Assembly (NCBI GenBank): GCA_036265535.1
Contig: DATAOV010000040.1
Location: forward strand, 1 to 64,000
Direction: 5' to 3'
Source of the DNA: AC-32 sp036265535
Lineage (GTDB): Bacteria; Actinomycetota; Thermoleophilia; Gaiellales; Gaiellaceae
Length of the DNA stretch: 64,000 nucleotides
Positions 17,281 to 25,089 of the stretch are shown here, piece after piece. Position 1 is the stretch's first letter. The number at the start of each line of letters is the position of its first letter. A program made the translations under genes and the position numbers. The notes beneath the pieces were generated by a model that searched no databases, was not told where the DNA came from, and saw nothing but the letters and a program-made list of their open reading frames with translations.

Positions 17281-17960
17281 GCTGGCAGGACTGGATCCGG
17301 ACGATCGAGGTTGAGCCCTCGCTGTACGCCGCCGACTTCTCGCGCCTCGGCGAGCAGATCGAGGTGCTGCTCCGAGCCGAGGCGCGTGTGTTCCAGTTCG
17401 ATGTCGGCGACGGCCACTTCGTCCCGCCGATCACGATCGGCCCGATCGTGCTCCAGTCCATCTCTCCGATCGTCCACCGCGTCGGCGGCGTGCTCGACTG
17501 CCACCTGATGATCGAGACGCCGGAGCGCCATATCGAGCAGCTCCGCGAGGCGGGCGCCGACAGCGTCACCGTCCACTACGAGGCCTGTCCCGACCTGAGG
17601 AGCGTCGTTGCGCTGGCGCGAGAGCAAGGGCTAGAGGTCGGGCTCGCGTTCAATCCCGAGACGAGCCCGGAAGTGGCCGCCGAAGCTGCGCTTGCGACGG
17701 GAGTGGACCTGGTTCTCTGCATGAGCATCCATCCGGGCTTCTCCGGGCAGGAGTTCATGCCCGAGGCGCTTGATCGGATCCGCACACTGCGCGGGCTCCT
17801 GCCCGAGAAGATGCCGATCCAGGTGGACGGCGGGGTCGGGCCGGACACCATCCGCGACGCCTACGAGGCCGGAGCGAACCTGTTCGTGGCGGGCACGGCG
17901 ATCTTCGGGCGCGAGGATCTCCCGCGCGCGTACCGGCGGCTCGTCCAGGCGCTGGCATGA
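17277..17960 (+). CDS. rpe: Ribulose-phosphate 3-epimerase
   Basis: Interconverts ribulose 5-phosphate and xylulose 5-phosphate in the pentose phosphate pathway. The 227-residue TIM-barrel shows DVGDGHFVPPITIGP, CHLMIETPERHI, SIHPGFSGQ and QVDGGVGPDT, which include the metal ligands and the phosphate-binding loop. The GTG start overlaps the rsmB stop (GTGA); the longer in-frame extension upstream is the other frame of rsmB. It supplies the substrate of RibBA encoded just downstream. Confidence 0.96.
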   Translation: MSWQDWIRTIEVEPSLYAADFSRLGEQIEVLLRAEARVFQFDVGDGHFVPPITIGPIVLQSISPIVHRVGGVLDCHLMIETPERHIEQLREAGADSVTVHYEACPDLRSVVALAREQGLEVGLAFNPETSPEVAAEAALATGVDLVLCMSIHPGFSGQEFMPEALDRIRTLRGLLPEKMPIQVDGGVGPDTIRDAYEAGANLFVAGTAIFGREDLPRAYRRLVQALA

Positions 17961-18901
17961 GCCTCGAGCGGGCGCTCGAGCTCGCCGAGCGGGGGCGAGG
18001 GCAGGTCGAGCACACGCATCCGCTGGTCGGGGCGGTGCTCGTGCACGGACCGGACGTCGTGGGTGAAGGTTGGTACGCGGGAGGGGGATCGCCGCACGCC
18101 GAGATCGTTGCCCTCGAGCAGGCAGGGGAACGGGCGCGGGGGGCGACGCTGTACGTGACGCTGGAACCGTGCTCGCACCACGGCGCCACGCCTCCGTGCG
18201 CGGACGCGATCGTCGCCGCGGGGGTGGCCCAGGTGCTCGCCGCGGCCGTGGACCCGAACCCGAAGGTGGACGGCAGGGGCCTCGAGCGACTGCGCGAGGG
18301 CGGGGTCGAGGTCGAGGTCGTCGATTCGTGGGAGGCCCGGCTCCAGAACGCGGCCTGGCGGGTCTGGATCGCCCACGGGCGGCCGTTCGTCACCTACAAG
18401 GTCGCGACCACGCTCGACGGGCGGGTGGCGGTGCCCGGCTCGCGCTGGGTCTCCGGCGAGGAGAGCCGGAGGCGGGTGCACGAGCTGCGCGCGGCCTCGG
18501 ATGCCGTCGCGGTCGGCATGGGGACGGTTCGGGCGGACGATCCGGCGCTGACCGCGCGTGACGTCGGCGCCGTGAGGCAGCCGCGGCGCCTCGCCTTCGG
18601 GGGCGGACCGCTGCCGGAGGGCTCGGAGCTCGAGCTTCGCTCGGGCTCGCTCGAGGACGAACTGGCCGCGCTCGGCGGAGAAGGAGTGCAGACGCTCCTC
18701 CTGGAAGGCGGGCCGACGCTGGCCGGCGCTTTCCTCGCGGCCGACCTGGTCGACAAGCTGCTCGTGTTCGTCGCCCCGACGCTCGCCGGCGGGGCGACAG
18801 GCCCGGTCGCAGCGCTACCCGAGCCGAAGGCGCTCTCCCGCCTGTCGGCCGAGCCGATCGGTCACGATGTGCTTCTGGAGGCCTATGTCCACGAGCCGTG
18901 A
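17957..18901 (+). CDS. ribD: Bifunctional diaminohydroxyphosphoribosylaminopyrimidine deaminase / reductase
   Basis: Performs two consecutive steps of riboflavin synthesis. The N-terminal deaminase (about 1-140) has the zinc motif PHAEIVAL and EPCSHHGATPPC; the C-terminal reductase (about 145-314) has TYKVATTLDGRVA, VGMGTVRADDPALTAR and LLLEGGPTLAGAFL. The total of 314 residues is slightly shorter than the usual 360 because the reductase domain is compact. The ATG overlaps the rpe stop. It starts the riboflavin gene set. Confidence 0.95.
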   Translation: MSLERALELAERGRGQVEHTHPLVGAVLVHGPDVVGEGWYAGGGSPHAEIVALEQAGERARGATLYVTLEPCSHHGATPPCADAIVAAGVAQVLAAAVDPNPKVDGRGLERLREGGVEVEVVDSWEARLQNAAWRVWIAHGRPFVTYKVATTLDGRVAVPGSRWVSGEESRRRVHELRAASDAVAVGMGTVRADDPALTARDVGAVRQPRRLAFGGGPLPEGSELELRSGSLEDELAALGGEGVQTLLLEGGPTLAGAFLAADLVDKLLVFVAPTLAGGATGPVAALPEPKALSRLSAEPIGHDVLLEAYVHEP

Positions 18902-19136
18902 GACAGCTCCTGCCGCCGACGATCGCCTCGTCACCGTGATCTCGCGCTGGCTGGCACGGCATCTCTCCGACGAGGAGCTGCTGCGAGAGCTGGAGCAGGC
19001 CGGAGACGGCGAGCTGACTGCGGATCAGGCGCAGGCCGTCGAGGAACTCCGCGCCGAGCTCGCCGCGGGCCGTGGCGGCGCCGAGCTCGACATGGTCGCG
19101 CGCGAGACGCTCGAGGCGCTCGCGCTCGGCGGCTGA
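18885..19136 (+). CDS. Small hypothetical protein between ribD and ribE
   Basis: An 83-residue acidic helical protein with no recognised family. It begins inside the end of ribD (17-bp overlap) with ATG 18885 and ends 14 bp before ribE. The sequence has a compact core VISRWLARHLSDEELLRELEQ and a second helix with repeated EELRAELA. Codon use resembles its neighbours. The overlap with ribD and the position in the riboflavin operon suggest it is translated, but no function can be inferred. Confidence 0.55.
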   Translation: MSTSRETAPAADDRLVTVISRWLARHLSDEELLRELEQAGDGELTADQAQAVEELRAELAAGRGGAELDMVARETLEALALGG

Positions 19137-19137
19137 G

Positions 19138-19143
19138 TACCCT
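19138..19143 (+). promoter_or_regulatory. -10 box of ribE, leaderless type
   Basis: TACCCT ends 8 nt before the ribE GTG and overlaps the preceding stop codon. Confidence 0.4.
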
Positions 19144-19150
19144 CTGCGGC

Positions 19151-19738
19151 GTGTTCACGGGAATCGTGCGCGAACGGGGTCGCGTGGTCGCCGCCGAGGC
19201 GAACGGCGGCGGGCTTCACCTGCGCGTCGAGGCTCGCGAGACCGCCGCCGCCGCGAAGCCCGGCGACTCGATCGCTGTAGCAGGGTGCTGCCTGACCGCG
19301 ACCGCCGTCGAGGACAGCAGCCTCGAGTTCGACGCCGTTCCGGAGACAATCGAGCGCACGAATCTCGGTCGGCTTGCCGAGGGGGCAGAGGTGAACCTCG
19401 AGCCTGCGTTGCGCGCCGGTGAGCCGCTCGGCGGCCACTTCGTCCAGGGCCACGTCGACGGCGTCGGACGCGTCCGCTCGCTGGAGCCCGAGGGCGAGGG
19501 CGCGCGCATCGGCCTGGAGCTCGACCCCGAGCTGCTGCGCTACTGCGTCCAGAAGGGGTCGCTGACCGTCGAGGGCGTCGCCCTCACCGTCGCCGCCCTC
19601 GAAGACGACGGCGTCGAGATCGCCCTCGTCCCGTTCACGCTCCAGGAGACCACCCTGTCGGGGCTGCGAAGCGGCGACGAGGTCAACGTCGAGGTCGACC
19701 TCCTCGCGAAGTACGCCGAGCGGCTTGCGACCACCTGA
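19151..19738 (+). CDS. ribE: Riboflavin synthase alpha chain
   Basis: Dismutates two 6,7-dimethyl-8-ribityllumazine molecules to riboflavin. The 195-residue protein is a duplication of two lumazine-binding barrels: the N-terminal copy starts MFTGIVRERG and contains VAGCCLTAT, the second starts near GGHFVQGHVDGVG and contains SLTVEGVALTV. Starts with GTG. No FMN riboswitch is visible upstream, so expression is probably driven by the local promoter and by read-through. Confidence 0.96.
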   Translation: MFTGIVRERGRVVAAEANGGGLHLRVEARETAAAAKPGDSIAVAGCCLTATAVEDSSLEFDAVPETIERTNLGRLAEGAEVNLEPALRAGEPLGGHFVQGHVDGVGRVRSLEPEGEGARIGLELDPELLRYCVQKGSLTVEGVALTVAALEDDGVEIALVPFTLQETTLSGLRSGDEVNVEVDLLAKYAERLATT

Positions 19739-19742
19739 GGGG

Positions 19743-19748
19743 TACGAT
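19743..19748 (+). promoter_or_regulatory. -10 box of ribBA
   Basis: TACGAT ends 11 nt before the ribBA ATG, in the 20-bp gap after ribE. Confidence 0.4.
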
Positions 19749-19758
19749 CAGCGCCGAC

Positions 19759-21012
19759 ATGGACGCCACCGACCGCTCAACCGCCTTCGCCACGATCGAA
19801 GAGGCGATCGAGGACACCCGCCAGGGCAAGGTCGTCGTCGTGGTCGACGACGCCGACCGCGAGAACGAGGGCGATCTAACCATCGCCGCGCAGTTCGCGA
19901 CGCCGGAGGCGATCAACTTCATGGCCACGCACGGCCGCGGCCTGATCTGCCTCTGCCTGACCGAAGAGCGCTGCGACGAGCTACGGCTGAAGCCGATGAC
20001 CGAGCGGAACGAGACGCCGTTCGGTACCGCTTTCACGATCTCGATCGAGGCGCGGGAAGGCATCACCACGGGCATCTCGGCACCCGATCGCTCGCGCACG
20101 ATCCAGGTCGCGATCGATCCGAGCAAGGGGCCGGGCGACCTAGTCCAGCCGGGCCACGTGTTCCCGTTGCGCGCCAAGGCCGGCGGAGTCCTCCGCCGCG
20201 GCGGGCAGACGGAGGCCGCGGTCGATCTCGCACGCCTCGCCGGCCTCAACCCGGCAGGCGTCGTCTGCGAGGTGATGAACGACGACGGGACGATGGCGCG
20301 GGTGCCCGACCTGATCCCGTACTGCGCCGAGCACGGGCTGAAGCTGATCACGGTCGCCGACCTGATCGAGTACCGCCGCCGGCACGAGAAGCTGGTCGAG
20401 CGGACGACCTCGGTGCGCCTGCCGACCGCCTTCGGCGAGTTCACCGCCGTCGCCTTCCGCGAGACGCTGACGGGCAAGCACCACCTCGCGCTCGTGAAAG
20501 GCGAGGTCGCCAGGCACGACGACGTCCTGGTGCGCGTTCACTCTGAATGCCTGACCGGGGACGTCTTCCACTCGCTTCGCTGCGACTGCGGGGAGCAGCT
20601 CGACCAGGCGCTGCTCCAGATCGGGCGCGAGGACCGTGGCGTGCTCCTCTACATGGCCCAGGAGGGGCGCGGGATCGGCCTCCTGAACAAGCTGCGCGCC
20701 TACGAGTTGCAGGAGCACGGACTCGACACCGTCGAGGCGAACCTCGAGCTCGGCTTCCCGGCGGACGCGCGCGACTGGGGGATCGGGAACCAGATCCTCG
20801 CCGACCTCGGCCTTTCGACGATCCGGATCTTGACGAACAACCCGAAGAAGATCAGCGGCCTCGAAGGGTTCGGCCTGACCGTGGTCGAGCAGGTGCCGAT
20901 CGAGACGCCGCCGAACGCCGAGAACCGGCGCTACCTCGCCGCCAAGCGCGAGAAGCTCGGCCACCGGCTCCACCACCAGGATCTGCGCTTCGACGCGGAG
21001 CCGAGAGCGTGA
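19759..21012 (+). CDS. ribBA: 3,4-dihydroxy-2-butanone-4-phosphate synthase / GTP cyclohydrolase II
   Basis: Bifunctional enzyme making both precursors of riboflavin. The N-terminal half (about 1-205) is the butanone synthase with DDADRENEGDL, THGRGLICL and PGHVFPLRAKAGGVL. The C-terminal half (about 206-417) is GTP cyclohydrolase II with the zinc cysteines in SECLTGDVFHSLRCDC, YMAQEGRGIGLLNK and TNNPKK. Both halves have their catalytic motifs intact. The stop overlaps the ribH GTG. Confidence 0.97.
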   Translation: MDATDRSTAFATIEEAIEDTRQGKVVVVVDDADRENEGDLTIAAQFATPEAINFMATHGRGLICLCLTEERCDELRLKPMTERNETPFGTAFTISIEAREGITTGISAPDRSRTIQVAIDPSKGPGDLVQPGHVFPLRAKAGGVLRRGGQTEAAVDLARLAGLNPAGVVCEVMNDDGTMARVPDLIPYCAEHGLKLITVADLIEYRRRHEKLVERTTSVRLPTAFGEFTAVAFRETLTGKHHLALVKGEVARHDDVLVRVHSECLTGDVFHSLRCDCGEQLDQALLQIGREDRGVLLYMAQEGRGIGLLNKLRAYELQEHGLDTVEANLELGFPADARDWGIGNQILADLGLSTIRILTNNPKKISGLEGFGLTVVEQVPIETPPNAENRRYLAAKREKLGHRLHHQDLRFDAEPRA

Positions 21013-21782
21013 GCGACGGTCTCGACCAGCCCCGGCTGCGGCTCGGCCAGGATCCGGACGAGGAGCGTCGGGAGGACGTGACCGAGCTCGCGGACGAGCC
21101 CGAGGCATCGCCTGAGCCCGAGGCGACCGCCGAAGCCGAGCCGGAGGTCGAGGAACCCGGGGTCGAGGAGCCCGAGGCCGAGTCGGTACCCGAGCCCTCC
21201 TGGGAGCCGGAGCCGAAGAAGGACGAGGAGGCCCCGGCCGAGGAGGACGAGCTCCCGCGGCTCCGCGCCCCGGAGCACGCGCCCGGCGAGCTGCAGATCC
21301 CGGACGGCTACGGCGTGATCGAGGGCTCGCCGAGCGGCTCGCGGCGGGCGGTCGGCATCGTCGTCGCCCGGTTCAACGGCCAGCTGACGAGCGAGCTCCT
21401 GACGCGGGCGCTGGACGAGCTCGAGCGGGCCGGGGTCGGGCGCGAGGCGGTCACCGTGATCCCGGTGCCTGGTGCATTCGAGCTGCCGCTCGCGGCCATG
21501 GCGCTTGCGAAGACGCGGCGCTACTCGTGCATCGTCGCCCTCGGGGCCGTGGTGCGAGGCGAGACGCCTCATTTCGAGTACGTCGCCGGGGAGGCGGCGA
21601 GCGGCCTGCAGCTGGCGGGGCTGGAGACGGGCGTGCCCGTCTCGTTCGGCGTCCTGACCACCGATACCGAGGAGCAGGCCCGCGAGCGGCTCGAAAAGGG
21701 CGCGGAGGCCGTGCGCACCGCGCTCGAGATGGCGGACGTGTTCTCGCAGCTGCGCGCTGCGGCTGGCGCCGCAGCGCCTTGA
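21009..21782 (+). CDS. ribH: 6,7-dimethyl-8-ribityllumazine synthase with acidic N-terminal extension
   Basis: Condenses the pyrimidine and butanone precursors to lumazine; the family assembles into pentamers or 60-mer capsids. The enzyme core (about residue 100 to 257) holds VVARFN, VPGAFELP and GAVVRGETPHFEYV. Before it lie about 95 extra residues, rich in Glu, Pro and Ala with the run WEPEPKKDEEAP, which ordinary 155-residue RibH proteins lack. The GTG start overlapping the ribBA stop (GTGA) makes the extension likely to be real. The final codons and stop resemble the end of the repeat unit that follows. Confidence 0.93.
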   Translation: MSDGLDQPRLRLGQDPDEERREDVTELADEPEASPEPEATAEAEPEVEEPGVEEPEAESVPEPSWEPEPKKDEEAPAEEDELPRLRAPEHAPGELQIPDGYGVIEGSPSGSRRAVGIVVARFNGQLTSELLTRALDELERAGVGREAVTVIPVPGAFELPLAAMALAKTRRYSCIVALGAVVRGETPHFEYVAGEAASGLQLAGLETGVPVSFGVLTTDTEEQARERLEKGAEAVRTALEMADVFSQLRAAAGAAAP

Positions 21783-21904
21783 GACGGCCGGGCCGGCAAA
21801 GCCGGCCCGCCCTCTTTGGTCGGCGTCGGCAAGCGACGCCTTGAGCCGGCCGAGCCGGCAAAGCCGGCCCGCCCTCTTTGGTCGGCGTCGGCAAGCGACG
21901 CCTT
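21781..21904 (+). repeat. Two tandem 62-bp units of a dispersed stem-loop repeat (copies D1 and D2)
   Basis: Units 21781-21842 and 21843-21904 differ in only two positions near their starts. Each holds GGCCGGC-AAA-GCCGGCC and, about 20 bp on, GGCGTCG-GCAAG-CGACGCC, followed by CTT. From the first hairpin onward the unit aligns with the longer copies at 24580, 33715 and 37995, but it lacks their GACCGGTC head. The unit starts at the ribH stop codon, and the array separates ribH from rpmB. Confidence 0.85.
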
Positions 21905-21940
21905 AGGCGGCGTGACGTTTCCAGGGGTGGGCTTTACCGC

Positions 21941-21946
21941 TACACT
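21941..21946 (+). promoter_or_regulatory. -10 box of rpmB, leaderless type
   Basis: TACACT ends 9 nt before the rpmB GTG, just after the tandem stem-loop repeats. Confidence 0.5.
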
Positions 21947-21954
21947 CCGCCGCC

Positions 21955-22146
21955 GTGTCCAAGGTCTGCGCAATCTGCGGGAAGAAGCCCGGGTTCGGCC
22001 ACAACCGGAGCCACTCGATGGTGGCGACGAAGCGGCGCTTCGACCCGAACCTCCAGCGCGTGAGGGTGTTCCTCGGCGGCAAGGCCACCCGCGCCTACGT
22101 CTGCACGCGCTGCCTCAAGGGCGGGAAGGTTCAGAAGGCCGTCTAG
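21955..22146 (+). CDS. rpmB: Ribosomal protein bL28, zinc-binding form
   Basis: Large-subunit ribosomal protein of 63 residues. It begins SKVCAICGKKPGFGHN and ends with CTRCLKGGKVQKAV, so both CxxC pairs of the zinc-binding (C+) form are present. It starts with GTG two nt after the predicted transcription start. A GC hairpin follows the stop. In many bacteria rpmB is followed by asp23 and fakA, as here, apart from one minus-strand gene inserted between them. Confidence 0.95.
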   Translation: MSKVCAICGKKPGFGHNRSHSMVATKRRFDPNLQRVRVFLGGKATRAYVCTRCLKGGKVQKAV

Positions 22147-22151
22147 CCCGT

Positions 22152-22169
22152 CGCCGCCTCAATGCGGCG
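22152..22169 (+). terminator. Possible stem-loop terminator after rpmB
   Basis: CGCCGC and GCGGCG pair over 6 bp around CTCAAT, 6 bp after the rpmB stop. No T tract follows, so it may be a weak or Rho-assisted terminator. Confidence 0.4.
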
Positions 22170-22213
22170 GCAGGAACGTGTCCGTCTCGTAGCTGATGCG
22201 CGGCGGCGGGCCG

Positions 22214-22531
22214 CTACGAATCCCAGCCGACGTCGTCGAAGGTCTCGAGCTTGCGCCAGAAGGTGACCTCGGGCTGCTTGCCACCGGTGACCTCTTGCAT
22301 CATGGGCTCGATCTCGGAGCTCGCGCTCTCGAAGAAGCGCTGGAAGCTCTCGGGGTCGGGCCACTCGTCCACGACCATGATCTGACCCTCCGACCCGTAG
22401 AACCGGTGTGCGATCAGCCCGTGCTCCTTGGCGCTGTCGGTGATCGATCGCATCACCCCCGGATTCTCAGCAGCGAGCCGCTCCAGCTTCTCGGCGTCCC
22501 CCTGCACGCGCAACGTCATGATGATGGACAC
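22214..22531 (-). CDS. Antibiotic-biosynthesis-monooxygenase (ABM) domain protein
   Basis: A 105-residue single-domain protein with the ferredoxin-like ABM fold: strand SIIMTLRVQGD, helix EKLERLAAENPG, then AHRFYGSEGQIMVVDEWPDPESFQRFFE, the best conserved block. Such proteins include haem-degrading and quinone monooxygenases as well as enzymes of unknown role, so the substrate cannot be named. The start is the GTG at 22531, chosen because GGAGGAGG lies 5 nt upstream; this is one of few genes here with a strong ribosome site. It is inserted on the opposite strand between rpmB and asp23. Confidence 0.75.
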   Translation of the reverse strand: MSIIMTLRVQGDAEKLERLAAENPGVMRSITDSAKEHGLIAHRFYGSEGQIMVVDEWPDPESFQRFFESASSEIEPMMQEVTGGKQPEVTFWRKLETFDDVGWDS

Positions 22532-22621
22532 AGTGCCTCCTCCTCTCGGCGGAACGATCGATCTGACCACAGCGTGTGGCGGTCTCGCAACCCGCGACCG
22601 GTGGCGGCTCGTCTAACGAAT

Positions 22622-22996
22622 GTGGCGGAGGTGGCTCTGACGGTGCCGTCCGGGCTCGGGACGGTGACGATCTCGCCGGAGGCGATCGCGCAGATCGTCG
22701 GGCGTGTGGCGGCGGAGTGCTACGGCGTCGTCGGCATGTCGCTGCGAGCGCCGGGCCCGCCGCGCGACCGGGTGACCCGGCTCCTACCGAAGGGGAGACA
22801 GCTGCGCGGGATCGTCGTCCGAAACGAGGAGGGCGCGGTCGCGCTTGAGCTGTACGTGGTGGTGGCCTATGGCCTCAACCTGGCGGAGGTGGCGGGGACG
22901 GTTCGATCGCGGGTCACGTACGAGGTGGAGCGACTGACGGCCCTGCGTGTGGCGTCGGTGGACGTGCACATCCAGGACGTGAAGCGCTCGGCGTGA
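22622..22996 (+). CDS. Asp23/Gls24 family envelope stress protein
   Basis: A 124-residue protein with the Asp23 (DUF322) pattern: GTVTISPEAIAQIVGRVAAECYGVVGM, then a strand-rich centre LELYVVVAYGLNLAEVA and a C-terminal VTYEVERLTALRVASVDVHI. In Gram-positive bacteria it is encoded just before fakA, as here, and forms membrane-associated assemblies linked to envelope homeostasis. The GTG at 22622 is chosen; another GTG three codons on is equally possible. Its stop overlaps fakA. Confidence 0.88.
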   Translation: MAEVALTVPSGLGTVTISPEAIAQIVGRVAAECYGVVGMSLRAPGPPRDRVTRLLPKGRQLRGIVVRNEEGAVALELYVVVAYGLNLAEVAGTVRSRVTYEVERLTALRVASVDVHIQDVKRSA

Positions 22997-24579
22997 GCGA
23001 GGTCGAGACTCTCCGCGAGCTCGCTCGTGGCGCACTCGACTCGCTCGAGCTGAGCCGGCAACGGATCGACGACCTCAACGTCTATCCGGTTCCGGACGGG
23101 GACACCGGGACGAACATCGCGCTCACGACCCGCGGGATCGTTGAAGCGCTCGACTCGTCGGCTGCGACCGACCGTCCGACGCTCGCCCGCGAGGCGACCC
23201 GCGCGGCGCTGATGTCGGCCCGCGGGAACTCCGGCGTGATCCTGTCGCAGATCGTCCGGGGGGCGGCCGAGGTGCTGGGCGCGGTGGGGACGACGGACTC
23301 GGCCACCGTTGCGCGCGCCTTCCGCGGCGCCAGCGACGAGGCCTACCGGGCGGTGCGGAAGCCCGTCGAAGGGACGATGCTGACCGTCATCCGGGAGCTC
23401 GCTGCCGCTGCCGAGGAAGCCGCAGGCTCCGACCTCGCGCCGGCGGAGCTGCTCTTGCTGCTGGTCGAGCGTGGCGAGGAAGCCGTTGCCCGCACTCCGG
23501 ATCAGCTCGCCGTCCTGCGCGAGGCCGGCGTCGTCGACGCGGGCGGAGTGGGCCTCGTCGAGCTCGTCCGCGGGCTCGCCGCCACGGCGTCGGGCCGGCC
23601 ACAGACGGCGCCTCCCGAGCGGCAGGAGCCCACGCTCGACGCGGTGCACCTGGAGCCCTCGAGGTACCGCTACTGCACGACGTTCGTGGTCGAGGGCGAG
23701 CAGCTCGACGTCGTGGCGCTGGAGGCGGAGGTCGAGACGCTCGGCGACTCGCTGCTCGTCGTGGGTGATTCCGATGCGCTGAAGATCCACGTGCACACCG
23801 ACGATCCCGGCGCGGCGCTCTCGATCGGAACCCGGGCCGGAACGATCGAGGCGGTGGAGATCGCAGACATGCACCGGCAGACCGAGCAGCGTGAGCAGCG
23901 GCTGCTGGCCGCGCTCCCCGGAGGGGCCTCGCGCTCCGGCGTGGTCGCGGTGGTGGCGGGGGAGGGGAACCGCCGCCTGTTCGCCGACCTCGGGGCGGGC
24001 AAGGTGATCGAGGGCGGCCAGACCATGAACCCCTCGACGGCCGACCTCCTCGAGGCCGTCGAGGCGGTGGGCGCCGACGAGGCCGTGCTCCTGCCGAACA
24101 ACAAGAACGTCGTGATGGCGGCAGAGCAGGCCGCGCGGGTGGCCGGGAGGCCTGTGCACGTCGTCCCGACGGAATCGATCCCCGCGGGTCTCGCCGCGCT
24201 GGTCGCCTTCCACGGCGAGCGCTCGGCCGAAGAGAACGCGGCCGCGATGCTCGAGGCCCTGCGGCAGGTGGCGACCGGCGAGGTGACCGTCGCCTCTCGC
24301 GACTCGAGCGTCGACGGGCTCGTCGTGCGAGCGGGCGACTACCTGGCCCTGCTCGACGGCGACGCGGTCGCTTCGGGCCCGAGCTTCGAGGAGGTGGCGC
24401 GCTCGCTGCTCGATCGGCTCCTGGCCGAGCCGCGCGACGTGCTCACGGTCCTCACCGGCGAGGGCGCCCCGTCACTGAACGGAGTCCTCGACGAGCTGGC
24501 CCGGACCCACCCCGAGCTCGAGTTCGATGTGCACGAGGGCGGCCAGCCGCACTACCCGCTCCTGCTCTCGGTCGAGTGA
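22993..24579 (+). CDS. fakA: Fatty acid kinase catalytic subunit (DAK2/YloV family)
   Basis: ATP-dependent kinase that phosphorylates a fatty acid carried by FakB. The 528-residue protein has an N-terminal DhaL domain with NVYPVPDGDTGTN (Mg/ATP-binding Asp residues, about 29-41) and MSARGNSGVILSQI, a middle domain starting RYCTTFVVEG, and a C-terminal domain ending near VHEGGQPHYPLLLSVE. The length matches FakA. A DegV-type FakB is encoded 510 bp downstream, with a receiver-domain gene between them. The GTG start overlaps the asp23 stop. Confidence 0.93.
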   Translation: MSEVETLRELARGALDSLELSRQRIDDLNVYPVPDGDTGTNIALTTRGIVEALDSSAATDRPTLAREATRAALMSARGNSGVILSQIVRGAAEVLGAVGTTDSATVARAFRGASDEAYRAVRKPVEGTMLTVIRELAAAAEEAAGSDLAPAELLLLLVERGEEAVARTPDQLAVLREAGVVDAGGVGLVELVRGLAATASGRPQTAPPERQEPTLDAVHLEPSRYRYCTTFVVEGEQLDVVALEAEVETLGDSLLVVGDSDALKIHVHTDDPGAALSIGTRAGTIEAVEIADMHRQTEQREQRLLAALPGGASRSGVVAVVAGEGNRRLFADLGAGKVIEGGQTMNPSTADLLEAVEAVGADEAVLLPNNKNVVMAAEQAARVAGRPVHVVPTESIPAGLAALVAFHGERSAEENAAAMLEALRQVATGEVTVASRDSSVDGLVVRAGDYLALLDGDAVASGPSFEEVARSLLDRLLAEPRDVLTVLTGEGAPSLNGVLDELARTHPELEFDVHEGGQPHYPLLLSVE

Positions 24580-24647
24580 GGCGTCGCTCGCGATGCCGTC
24601 ATCAGGGCGCGCGGGCTTGCCCGCGGGCCCGTCTGAATTGACCGGTC
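24580..24647 (-). repeat. Dispersed stem-loop repeat, copy C (68 bp, reverse orientation)
   Basis: Read on the minus strand it begins GACCGGTC, continues with TTCAGACGG, then a long stem with CGGGC-AA-GCCCG at the tip, and ends in a second stem GGCATCG...CGACGCC. It starts directly after the fakA stop codon. The same elements in the same order occur at 33715-33783 and 37995-38063. Confidence 0.85.
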
Positions 24648-24692
24648 GGAAGGCCGACTCAATGGACGGCACGACTAGGTGGCCTACCGGGC

Positions 24693-24698
24693 TACAGT
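24693..24698 (+). promoter_or_regulatory. -10 box of the receiver-domain gene, leaderless type
   Basis: TACAGT ends 8 nt before GTG 24706, so the predicted transcription start is at the start codon. Confidence 0.45.
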
Positions 24699-24705
24699 CG
24701 GCTGT

Positions 24706-25089
24706 GTGAGCGAACCGATTCGCGTGGTCCTGGTCGAGGACAACGAGGTCTTCCGGGAGGCGCTCGAGCTGCTGCTCGGCCTCCGTGACGACATTGCCGT
24801 CGTGGCCTCGGTCCCGGACGGCACCGATGCCGCCGCGGTCGCAACCGAGCTCGAGCCCGACGTCGTGCTGATGGACTACCGGCTTCCCGGGCTCGACGGC
24901 GTCCAGGCGACGCGGGCGGTCCGGCAGGCCTCTCCGCAGACCGCTGTCGTCTGCCTGACGGCCTCGGCCAACCTGCGCGAGCGCGACGCCCTGATCGAGG
25001 CTGGTGCGGTCGATTGTCTGCGCAAGGACCAGGGTCTGGAGGCGATCGTACAGGCGATTCGCGCCGCTGCTCAGGCGCCGGCCGCCTGA
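24706..25089 (+). CDS. Receiver-domain-only response regulator between fakA and fakB
   Basis: A 127-residue protein consisting of a single CheY-like receiver. The acidic pocket is seen in VVLVEDNEVFRE, the phospho-acceptor is Asp57 in VVLMDYRLPGLDG, and the conserved Thr and Lys are in VCLTAS and CLRKDQG, so it should be phosphorylatable. There is no output domain and no kinase gene nearby. The stop codon overlaps the ATG of fakB by one base (TGATG). A role in controlling fatty-acid uptake or membrane lipid is an inference from position only. Confidence 0.85.
   Translation: MSEPIRVVLVEDNEVFREALELLLGLRDDIAVVASVPDGTDAAAVATELEPDVVLMDYRLPGLDGVQATRAVRQASPQTAVVCLTASANLRERDALIEAGAVDCLRKDQGLEAIVQAIRAAAQAPAA

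Noticed and set aside
19100..19160. FMN riboswitch upstream of the riboflavin genes
   Set aside because: The gaps before ribD, ribE, ribBA and ribH are 0-20 bp, too short for an RFN element, and none of its conserved boxes is seen.
21781..21904. Tandem 62-bp units considered as a minimal CRISPR array
   Set aside because: The units are identical over almost their full length, so there are no unique spacers, and no cas genes are near. They align with dispersed stem-loop repeats instead.
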